Positions 40,130 through 46,988 of a stretch of 64,000 bases of DNA are shown one piece after another. The stretch's first letter is position 1; every line of letters begins with the position of its first letter. This DNA is from Streptomyces sporangiiformans. GTDB taxonomy: Bacteria; Actinomycetota; Actinomycetes; Streptomycetales; Streptomycetaceae. Under the pieces are notes generated by a model. It searched no databases and was not told where the DNA came from. It saw nothing but the letters and a program-made list of their open reading frames with translations. Position numbers and translations under genes: made by a program. The stretch covers positions 12,755 to 76,754 of the forward strand of contig NZ_VCHX02000078.1 in assembly GCF_005768555.2 (NCBI RefSeq). The letters are read 5' to 3'.

Positions 40130-41626
40130 TCAGCGCCGCGTCCCGACTCCGACGAGGCTGCGCTCGTACGGGTCGAGTTGCACTCCGCTCACGTCGCCGC
40201 CGACGCCGGTGATGATCCGCTGATGGACGAGCGGCACCACCGCGTCCGTGCCGAGGACCGCCGCCTCGGCCTTCATCGCCGCGCCCTGCCGCTTCGCGGT
40301 GTCGGTGATCGACCCGGCCTGGGAGACGGCCCGGTCGACCGTCTTGTCGCACAGCAGCGCCAGGTTGTAGCTGCCGTCGCAGGTGTGGTCGCCGGCGAGG
40401 ATCGAGACCGGGTCGCCGGTGTCGAGCATGGTGTTGCGTGCGGAGACGAACGCGTCGAACTTCCCTGCCAGCGCGTCACTTTCGAGCCGCGCGTACTCGC
40501 GTACCTCCAACTTGACCTCGAAGCCCGCCTTTTCGAGCTGCTGCTCGAGGACTTGGGCGACCTCGGGCAGTTCGGGCCGGTTGTCGTACGTCGCCACGGT
40601 GATCGTCGTGCCCTGGGCGCCCGCGGCCCGGGCCCGGCCGGAGGGCTTGACGCGTTTGTCGGCCGCCCAGGTCAGGGCGGGCCCGTAGATCCCGGCGCCG
40701 GGGTCGGCGTGCCCCTCGTACACCCCCTTGGCGAGGGAGGAGGTGTCGATCGCCTCGCGTGCGGCGGCCCGTACCTTGGGGTCCTCGAAGGCGCCGGACT
40801 TGGTGTTGAGCAGCAGGCTCGTGGTGCGAGTGGTGGCCGTCTCACGGCGGTCCCCCTCGTCCAGCGAGGCGGCCTGCGAGACCGGGACGGCTTCGGCGAT
40901 GTCGGTCTCGCCGGTGCGCAGCGCGTTGGTACGGGCCGTGCCGTCGGCTATGAACTTCGCGTCGACGCCGGAGGCCTGCGCGCGGCCGCCCCAGTAGTCG
41001 TCGAAGCGGTCCAGGGTGGCCACGGTGGTGCCGGTGACGTCGGTGATCTCGAAGGGGCCGGTGGCGGTGCCGACCGGACGGACCGCGTCCTTCTTCGCGT
41101 AGGCCTTGGCCGACAGCACGGGAACTCCGGGGCTCGACAGGCGCAGCGGCAGTACGGGGTCGGGTGCGGAGGTGGTCACCCGTACCCGTGCGCCGCCCGC
41201 TGCCTCGGCGGTGAGCTCGACGCCGGTCAGCGCGGGGGTCGCGGGCTCGGCGCGGGCCGCGTGCGTGAGGGACGCCGCGACCGCCTTCGGTGTGACCTCG
41301 GTGCCGTCCTGGAAGGTCGCCTCGCGCAGGGTGAACAGCCAACTGCGGTCGTTCTCGCGGCTCCACGACTCGGCCAGCGCGGGGGCCGCCGCGCCGTTGG
41401 CGTCGAGGCGGGTGAGTCCCTCGGTGACGCCGAGCCTGCTGAGGAGGGTGGCGTCCGCGCCGTACGGGGAGAAGTTCTCGGCGGGCGGGAAGGCGAGTGC
41501 GACCCGCAGCCTGGAGCCGCCCGCGGCGTCGGACGAGTCCTCGCCGCCCGAGGCGAAGCAGCCGCTGAGCAGCGGGGTGAGCAGGAGGCCGGCGACGAAC
41601 CGGCGGCGGCGCGGCAGAGAGGGCAT
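40130..41626 (-). CDS. Peptide/nickel-type ABC transporter, solute-binding lipoprotein
   Basis: A 498-residue SBP_bac_5-family protein. ATG at 41626 gives the signal MPSLPRRRRFVAGLLLTPLL followed by SGC, a lipobox Cys at about residue 23; the longer reading frame start would bury it. Motifs: LTRLDANGAAAPALAESW, FTLREATFQDGTEVTPKAVA, GTGPFEI-like TATGPFEITDVTG and LLLNTKSGAFEDPKVRAAAR, as in oligopeptide and nickel binders. GAAAGAGA precedes the start. It is first in an operon with the fused permease and MFS exporter. Ligand could be peptide, nickel complex or metallophore. Confidence 0.88.
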   Translation of the reverse strand: MPSLPRRRRFVAGLLLTPLLSGCFASGGEDSSDAAGGSRLRVALAFPPAENFSPYGADATLLSRLGVTEGLTRLDANGAAAPALAESWSRENDRSWLFTLREATFQDGTEVTPKAVAASLTHAARAEPATPALTGVELTAEAAGGARVRVTTSAPDPVLPLRLSSPGVPVLSAKAYAKKDAVRPVGTATGPFEITDVTGTTVATLDRFDDYWGGRAQASGVDAKFIADGTARTNALRTGETDIAEAVPVSQAASLDEGDRRETATTRTTSLLLNTKSGAFEDPKVRAAAREAIDTSSLAKGVYEGHADPGAGIYGPALTWAADKRVKPSGRARAAGAQGTTITVATYDNRPELPEVAQVLEQQLEKAGFEVKLEVREYARLESDALAGKFDAFVSARNTMLDTGDPVSILAGDHTCDGSYNLALLCDKTVDRAVSQAGSITDTAKRQGAAMKAEAAVLGTDAVVPLVHQRIITGVGGDVSGVQLDPYERSLVGVGTRR

Positions 41627-41712
41627 GGTCTCTTTCTTCGTGAGGGGCGGGGACGGTTGGTGCGCGGGCGTGCCCATCGGGTCCGTGGGGTCCCTGAGCT
41701 CCTGAGGGGCCG

Positions 41713-42252
41713 TCAGGGCAAGGGAACCTCGAAATGCACGATTCCCTGCCCTCCGCCCGGCTCTTCGCGCTCGTCGTGCACCGACTTGCCCAGGGAGCGC
41801 CAGAACGCCTCGGCGCCCGGCACCGCGGGATCCGTATGCAGGTAGACGGCGCGGTAGCCGCCGTCGGCCGTCGCGAAGTCGAGCAGTTCGTCCACGAGCC
41901 GCCGGGCCAGGCCGCGCCGCCGGTGCTCGGGACGTACGTACACACGGCGCAGTTGGGCGGTACGCCCCGAGGGGTAGCGCTCGGCCAGGTGGCGCGGGTT
42001 CGGCGGATGGGCCGGTCCCCGGGAGTCGAGCGCGGCGGTCGCGGCCACCGTGCCGTCCCGCTCGTCGACCGCGACGAGCAAGGTGTGCCGTGCGGGCGCG
42101 ACATAGGCCTGGTGGAGGTCGACGATGTCGCGGTGCCAGCGCGGTACGTACCCTGTGCCGAAGTCCTCGTAGACGATGTCGAGCATCACGGATCGCGCGT
42201 CGTCGAGGTCGTCGGGGGTCGCGGTTCTGATGCAGTAGCTACGCACCTGCAC
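41713..42252 (-). CDS. GNAT-family N-acetyltransferase
   Basis: A 179-residue acyl-CoA-dependent acetyltransferase. The acetyl-CoA site is visible as QLRRVYVRPEHRRRGLARRL (motif A, RRxxGxA) and the fold starts YCIRTATPDDLDDARSVMLD. Substrate unknown. It lies 86 bases upstream of the binding-protein gene on the same strand, so it may be read with that operon, but this is not certain. Confidence 0.85.
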   Translation of the reverse strand: MQVRSYCIRTATPDDLDDARSVMLDIVYEDFGTGYVPRWHRDIVDLHQAYVAPARHTLLVAVDERDGTVAATAALDSRGPAHPPNPRHLAERYPSGRTAQLRRVYVRPEHRRRGLARRLVDELLDFATADGGYRAVYLHTDPAVPGAEAFWRSLGKSVHDEREEPGGGQGIVHFEVPLP

Positions 42253-42472
42253 ATCATATGCATTAAGGCCCTGCCGTCCCGTCCGGGGTGGAGCCCCTTG
42301 CCCGCCCGACCCTGGTGCGGTTTGCCTGCGCGACAGAAGTCAACACTTCTTCCCGAAATTCACCGAGTCGAGTGAACCTGATCTTGCGGGCGGCGTGTCG
42401 GGGATGGCCCCTGGGCTGCCGGGGTAACTACCGAGATCACATATGTCCTCCCCCGCACGAGGTGGAGTCGAG

Positions 42473-42949
42473 ATGCCACCGGAAGCCGATGACCGCACCG
42501 CCGGACTGCCCGAGACCAGCGCGGACGTATCCGGTCTCCCCGCGGCGAATCCATCCGCCCACAGCCGTCTGAGCGGCGAGTTCACGGTGGTCGTGGTGCT
42601 GGGCGAGATCGACATGGCGACGGCCGGCGCCCTGGCCGAGCACCTGGACGCCGCGACCGCGCGCCCCCAGCCCCAGGTCCTGGTCGACCTGCGCTCCGCC
42701 GATTTCTTCGACTGCTCGGGGCTTCGCCTGCTGTGCCGTGCCGACAGCCGCGCGAAGGAGCGCGGCGGCGCACTCCGCCTCGTCTCCGACCAGCCCCGCA
42801 TCCACCGGTTGTTGCGCGCCTCGGGACTCCTGAAACGTTTCCCGCCGCTCCCGGATCTTCCTCCTCCGTCCGGCGCTGACAGCGCATCAGAGCCCCCGCC
42901 CACAGGAGTGAGCGGCCCGAAAACGAATCAGAGCAGGCGCCGGAGGTAG
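42473..42949 (+). CDS. STAS-domain anti-sigma factor antagonist
   Basis: A 158-residue anti-anti-sigma protein of the SpoIIAA/RsbV type: GEFTVVVVLGEIDMATAGAL begins the STAS fold, and DLRSADFFDCSGLRLLCRAD holds the phosphorylatable Ser (DCSG) that would be the target of an RsbW-like kinase and a SpoIIE phosphatase; two such phosphatases occur in this window. The C-terminus is Pro/Ser-rich. ATG at 42473 has GAGGTGGAG 6 bases upstream, so it is preferred to the in-frame ATG at 42443. Its last 22 bases overlap the convergent TioE/MerR gene. Confidence 0.87.
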   Translation: MPPEADDRTAGLPETSADVSGLPAANPSAHSRLSGEFTVVVVLGEIDMATAGALAEHLDAATARPQPQVLVDLRSADFFDCSGLRLLCRADSRAKERGGALRLVSDQPRIHRLLRASGLLKRFPPLPDLPPPSGADSASEPPPTGVSGPKTNQSRRRR

Positions 42950-43635
42950 GCGTACAGGGCCGCCGAGCCGCGCAGCCGGCTCAGACTGCGGTGATGCAAC
43001 TCCCGCTCACGCGCGGCCAGTGCGAGGCGAACGCGCTCCGGGCTCCCTGTGGTCCGCAGCTCGGCGAGGACCGCCTCGATCGTGGCGAAGGGATGGTTGC
43101 CGCGCCGCAGAAGCGCCACGACCTGCGCCATACGTGCCTCGGCAGCGGAGTAGAGCCGGTATCCCGTGGACTTCTCACGCATGGGCCGCAGCAGTCCGCG
43201 AGCCTCCCACAGCCTCAGGACGGGGGGCTGCACGCCCACGGCGTCGGCCACCTCGCCGATGCGCAGACTCCCGCGCTCCCCGGGCGCGACCCCGACAGCG
43301 AGAAGCGTGTCCAGGGCGGCGAGCACCGCGGCGAGTTCGGTCCGCTCCCGGTGCAGTTCGGCATGGCTCTCGTCGAGGACGGCGAGCGCGGCTTCCAGGT
43401 CCTCGTCGTGCACCGCGCGCATGATCGCGCCGGTCGTCGGCCAGCCGTGGCCGGTGGCGAGCTCGCGGGCGGCGGTCAGCGCCTCGGCGTGTGCGGTCGT
43501 GAAGACGCGATAGCCGCTGTCCGTGCGCTCGACGGGAGGCAGGATCCCCGTCTCCACGTAGTTGCGGACCTGCTGCGTCGAGATGCCCGCCGCGCGCGCG
43601 AGGTCGACGGCCCGCAGCCGTTCGCTCACCCGCAC
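42928..43635 (-). CDS. TioE-family regulator with two MerR helix-turn-helix domains
   Basis: A 235-residue regulator with two MerR-type HTH domains in one chain: RAVDLARAAGISTQQVRNYV with SGYRVFTTAHAEAL at about 8-55, and LRIGEVADAVGVQPPVLRLW with STGYRLYSAAEARM at about 122-175, joined by a helical linker. This matches the TioE group of actinomycetes; MerR proteins normally have one HTH and dimerise through a C-terminal coil. The start is one of two in-frame GTGs (43635 or 43629) within an 11-base tandem repeat (CACCCGCACCT units). The target is unknown. The 3' end overlaps the STAS gene by 22 bases, so convergent transcription could interfere. Confidence 0.83.
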   Translation of the reverse strand: MRVSERLRAVDLARAAGISTQQVRNYVETGILPPVERTDSGYRVFTTAHAEALTAARELATGHGWPTTGAIMRAVHDEDLEAALAVLDESHAELHRERTELAAVLAALDTLLAVGVAPGERGSLRIGEVADAVGVQPPVLRLWEARGLLRPMREKSTGYRLYSAAEARMAQVVALLRRGNHPFATIEAVLAELRTTGSPERVRLALAARERELHHRSLSRLRGSAALYAYLRRLL

Positions 43636-43811
43636 CTCACCCGCACCTCACCCGCCGTACCCACCCATCGATTTGAGGGTTTCAGGATAAGTGGGGGCAG
43701 TGCTCCCGCTGCGCATCGGGCTCAAGTCTCAAGAAGCACTTCAATGAAACGATTGAAGGGCTGCAGCCGCACTAGGAGTCGCACATCGACCTGGAAAGGG
43801 AGGGCGCCGAC

Positions 43812-44003
43812 GTGAAGTTCGTGCTCGAAGTCGACATGGGGGACACGCCCTGGGACGGGAACACCGCTCAGGAGCTCGGCCGGATCCTGCGGTACTGGGG
43901 CGGGAATCTCCACCACTACGACCTCAAGCCGGGAGACGGATCGGCCATCTACGACTCGGAGTACCGCGAGGTCGGGCGCTGGAGCATCACCACGCCCGAG
44001 TGA
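43812..44003 (+). CDS. Small conserved actinobacterial protein, unknown function
   Basis: A 63-residue acidic protein starting MKFVLEVDMGDTPWDGNTAQ, with LGRILRYWGGNLHHYDLKPG and ending REVGRWSITTPE. GTG at 43812 has GGGAGGG about 8 bases upstream and a strong hairpin follows the stop, so it is a complete gene. I recall similar small proteins in streptomycetes without a known function. No signal, membrane segment or cysteine. It stands alone between the MerR and inhibitor genes. Confidence 0.72.
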   Translation: MKFVLEVDMGDTPWDGNTAQELGRILRYWGGNLHHYDLKPGDGSAIYDSEYREVGRWSITTPE

Positions 44004-44041
44004 TGCCGTGAGCAGTACCGGCACCGATGGTCACCATTGAT

Positions 44042-44090
44042 GCCGGGAGTCGGCGGGACGGCCCCACTTCCGTCCCTGCCGACTCCCGGC
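44042..44090. terminator. Terminator hairpin
   Basis: Long stem of about 20 pairs (GCCGGGAGTCGGC at 44042-44054 with GCCGACTCCCGGC at 44078-44090, continued inward with one bulge) between the small gene and the convergent inhibitor gene. It probably serves both. Confidence 0.75.
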
Positions 44091-44200
44091 GCGAGATCGC
44101 GCGGCACCCGCGGCGGGACCCGCACTCCCCAGCTACGGGCCCTCGGTCGACATCCACCTGCCGTCGGTCGACGTTCACGGGCGCCGCGCGACCCCGGCCC

Positions 44201-44635
44201 TTAGAACGTGAAGACGGCTGTCCCGTAGGAGTTCTTCACGCACTCGTTCGAGAAGGTGCGCTCGTAGGAGACGCGCCGGCCCTGCCAGACGCCGTCGACC
44301 GTGATGACCACGGGGTCGTACTCACGGGTGCACAGGGCGTCGCGTCTGTCGGTCAGGGCGTCGAAGTCCCCACCGGAGGCGCGCAGTTCGGCGCAGGCTC
44401 GCACGGAGGCCGGGTGGGTGCCCGAGGCGATCGGCGCACAGGACAGCGTGACCGCGCGTTCGACAGTGGCGACGGCCGCGCTGTCGCCGTGGCCCACGGT
44501 GAGCACCAGGGACGAAGGGGCGTAGAGCGCGGACGGGGCGGGCTCCGGGGCGGCGAGGGCGGCCCCGGTCAGGGGTCCGCAGAGAGTGGCGGCCGTCAGG
44601 GTCAGGGTTGCTGCCCAGCGCGCGGTGGTCGGCAT
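44201..44635 (-). CDS. SSI-family (subtilisin inhibitor-like) secreted protease inhibitor, Arg at P1
   Basis: A 144-residue exported inhibitor of the Streptomyces subtilisin inhibitor family (I16). Signal peptide about 1-29 ([20 protein letters not shown], cut near AALA-AP); the mature part starts near [19 protein letters not shown]. Cys66, Cys81, Cys102 and Cys132 keep exactly the 15-21-30 spacing of SSI's two disulfides. The reactive loop reads LCTREYDPV, so P1 is Arg104 where SSI itself has Met. That predicts inhibition of trypsin-like proteases. ATG at 44635 is set by GGAAGG 9 bases upstream; two ATG/GTG codons further upstream are in or before that site. Control probably involves the paired palindromes at 44661-44688. 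Confidence 0.92.
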   Translation of the reverse strand: MPTTARWAATLTLTAATLCGPLTGAALAAPEPAPSALYAPSSLVLTVGHGDSAAVATVERAVTLSCAPIASGTHPASVRACAELRASGGDFDALTDRRDALCTREYDPVVITVDGVWQGRRVSYERTFSNECVKNSYGTAVFTF

Positions 44636-44660
44636 TGTGTGCATCCTTCCGCTCAGATGG

Positions 44661-44688
44661 CGTTCCGGAACGTTTGCGTTCCGGAACG
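44661..44688 (-). promoter_or_regulatory. Paired palindromes upstream of the SSI gene
   Basis: Two identical 12-base palindromes CGTTCCGGAACG at 44661-44672 and 44677-44688, separated by TTTG (16-base centre-to-centre spacing), 26 to 53 bases before the start codon. Identical tandem half-sites suggest cooperative binding of a regulator, or a strong leader hairpin in the mRNA. Confidence 0.6.
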
Positions 44689-44969
44689 TGCGGGTGCCGA
44701 ATCCTGTGTGGCGGACCGGCGACGGCGAGTCTGCCGAGTCCGCGGCAGAAACACACGTGGACCCCACGCGTTTCAGTAACCTTGCGTGTTGAATCAGTGG
44801 CGCGAAGTCACGGAATTCGAACGCGCCTCCCCCTCAACAGAGCGGGCGCCACACCCCGGATGGGGCGAGCTGGCCGGATATGCACTGCTCAGCAATAGGC
44901 CTGAAACATTCCGCTTTCAGCTGAGACCAGGCTCTTGCGCTGGGCCTGCCGACGAGTAACTGTCATTAC

Positions 44970-45551
44970 ATGATTACTGCGGAACAGCACGAGAAGTTGC
45001 GCGGCTGGTTCGCCGGCCGCCTGCCCGACGATCTCTTCGACAGCCTCAGTGAAGTGACGGTCGACCGCGAGGAGATCACCGTCGTCGGCCGCATAGCCGA
45101 GCCCCGGCTCGCCGAGAGCGCCTCGGACGCCGAGAAGGACGCGGCCGTCCGGTCCAGGATCCAGGAGTTCCGGGAGCGCACCCGCGACGACCGGATCGCC
45201 GTGGCCCGCGAGGCCGAGCACCGCTTCGGCAAGAAGGTTTCGTGGGGCGTGGAGTGCGGGGGCGAGCGCGCCCTGTTCACACATGTCGCCGCACCCGTCA
45301 TGACCCGCCTGAGGCAGCCCCAGCGGCAGGTGCTGGACACCCTCGTCGCCGCCGGGGTCGCCCGCAGCCGCAGCGACGCGCTCGCCTGGTGCGTGCGCCT
45401 CGTCGAGCGCCACGCGGACGACTGGCTCACGGAACTCCGCGACTCCTTGGAACACGTCCAACGGGTCCGCGCACAGGGACCCGACACCGCGGCTCATGAA
45501 CCGGAGGACACGCCACCCGGCGAACCCACGGACACATCGAACGACAACTGA
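44970..45551 (+). CDS. Conserved hypothetical protein (unrecognised)
   Basis: A 193-residue soluble, strongly charged protein: MITAEQHEKLRGWFAGRLPD at the start, then a basic/acidic helix (RSRIQEFRERTRDDRIAVAR), a VSWGVECGGERALFTHVAAP segment and a helical RSDALAWCVRLVERHADDW stretch; the last 25 residues are Pro/Thr/Asp-rich and disordered. No signal or membrane segment. I do not recognise a family. The LVAAGVARSRSDALAWCVRL segment looks like the end of a small DNA-binding ribbon-helix-helix-type fold, but this is weak. It is monocistronic, upstream of the oxidase gene by 159 bases. Confidence 0.7.
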   Translation: MITAEQHEKLRGWFAGRLPDDLFDSLSEVTVDREEITVVGRIAEPRLAESASDAEKDAAVRSRIQEFRERTRDDRIAVAREAEHRFGKKVSWGVECGGERALFTHVAAPVMTRLRQPQRQVLDTLVAAGVARSRSDALAWCVRLVERHADDWLTELRDSLEHVQRVRAQGPDTAAHEPEDTPPGEPTDTSNDN

Positions 45552-45710
45552 CACCGGAGGCGGCGTCGGACGCGCGCTCGAGACCGGTCGTGCGCGTGGG
45601 GTACGCCGTGCGCAGTGCGCAGTGCGCACCACGGTGGACGGAACCTGCCGCGGTCGTCAGGATCGTTCCGGGTACGACGCGATCTCAGCGACAAGAGGCG
45701 GGGCATACGG

Positions 45711-46880
45711 ATGCCGAAGCAGTGGGCGGACTTCCAGTACGAGATCTACCTGAACGGCATGACGGGGGCGGTGCCACGGCTGCCCACCGATCTGACACGG
45801 CTGGAGGAACTGATCGAGCGGCGCCTCGGGCCCGGCCCGGTGGGATATGTGGCGGGCAGCGCGGGCAACGGCAGTACGGCACGGGCGAACCGGGCCGCGC
45901 TCGACCGCCGTCGGATCGTGCCGCGGATGCTGCGAGATGTGCGCGAACGGGACCTGTCCGTCGAGGTGTTGGGGCGCGCGCTGCCCGCGCCGCTCGCGCT
46001 CGCGCCGGTCGGCGTCCTGTCGATCATGCACCCGGACGCCGAGTCCGCCGCGGCCCGGGCCGCGGCGGCGCAGGGCGTGCCGTACATCCTGTCCTCGGCG
46101 TCCAGCACGCCCATGGAGGAGGTGGCGGCTGCGATGGGCGACGCGGAGCGCTGGTTCCAGCTGTACTGGGCGAAGGACCGCGAGGTCACAAGGAGTTTCC
46201 TGAGCCGGGCGAAGGCCGCCGGGTACACCGCGCTGTTCGTCACGCTCGACACCCCGCTGCTCGCCTGGCGGCCGCGCGACCTGGACCAGGCGTATCTGCC
46301 GTTCCTGCACGGAGTGGGCACCGCGAACTACTTCTCCGACCCGGCGTTCCAGGCGGGCCTGGCCAAGCCGGTGCACGAGGACCCGAACGCGGCCGTGATG
46401 CACTTCGTGGGGATGTTCGCCGACCCGGGCAAGACCTGGCCGGACCTGGCGTTCCTGCGCGAGAACTGGGACGGACCGATCCTCCTCAAGGGCATCCTGC
46501 ATCCGGACGACGCCCGCCGGGCCGCCAACGCCGGGATGGACGGGGTGGTCGTGTCCAACCACGGTGGCCGTCAGGTGGCCGGCTCCGTCGCCGCCGCCGA
46601 CGCGCTGCCCCGCGTGGTCGAGGCGGCCGGGGACCGGCTGACCGTTCTCTTCGACAGCGGCATCCGCACGGGTGACGACATCTTCAAGGCCCTGGCGCTG
46701 GGCGCCGAGTCCGTGCTCGTCGGGCGTCCGTACGTGTACGGGCTCGGCCTCGACGGTCAGACGGGCGTCGACCACGTCATCCGCTGTCTCCTCGCCGAAC
46801 TCGACCTCACCCTCGCCCTGTCCGGACACGCCTCCCCTGCCACGCTCAGCTCCGCCGACCTCGTGGAGGACACCGTGTGA
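45711..46880 (+). CDS. FMN-dependent alpha-hydroxyacid oxidase (lactate 2-monooxygenase-like)
   Basis: A 389-residue flavoenzyme of the glycolate/lactate oxidase family that oxidises an L-2-hydroxyacid to the 2-keto acid. Features: PGPVGYVAGSAGNGSTARAN (substrate Tyr region), PLALAPVGVLSIMHPDAESA, PYILSSASSTPMEEVAAAM, WFQLYWAKDREVTRSFLSRA, LLKGILHPDDARRAANAGMD (Lys) and GVVVSNHGGRQVAGSVAAAD (catalytic His and Arg), then the FDSGIRTGDDIFKALALGAE phosphate-binding segment. The loop-4 LDTPLLAWRPRDLDQAYLPF segment resembles lactate 2-monooxygenases, which release acetate. ATG at 45711 follows AGAGGCGGGG. Substrate is not fixed by sequence. Confidence 0.88.
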   Translation: MPKQWADFQYEIYLNGMTGAVPRLPTDLTRLEELIERRLGPGPVGYVAGSAGNGSTARANRAALDRRRIVPRMLRDVRERDLSVEVLGRALPAPLALAPVGVLSIMHPDAESAAARAAAAQGVPYILSSASSTPMEEVAAAMGDAERWFQLYWAKDREVTRSFLSRAKAAGYTALFVTLDTPLLAWRPRDLDQAYLPFLHGVGTANYFSDPAFQAGLAKPVHEDPNAAVMHFVGMFADPGKTWPDLAFLRENWDGPILLKGILHPDDARRAANAGMDGVVVSNHGGRQVAGSVAAADALPRVVEAAGDRLTVLFDSGIRTGDDIFKALALGAESVLVGRPYVYGLGLDGQTGVDHVIRCLLAELDLTLALSGHASPATLSSADLVEDTV

Positions 46881-46988
46881 GCGCCCTGATCGAGCATCGA
46901 GCATCGAGCAGGACGCTCTCCACCTGTTGTCCCCGTCCCGCGGTCGACCGTCTGCCGCCACGGCCCGGACGAGTCGCCCGGACGAGTC

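Noticed and set aside
36009..40223. 1404-codon plus-strand open frame across AHSA1, ArsR, MFS and permease genes
   Set aside because: It spans four recognisable minus-strand genes and has low-complexity Gly/Arg/Pro translation without any domain.
36912..42252. Idea that the MFS/ABC/GNAT cluster is a staphylopine-like metallophore locus
   Set aside because: No opine dehydrogenase, nicotianamine-like synthase or histidine racemase gene is present; only transporters and an acetyltransferase.
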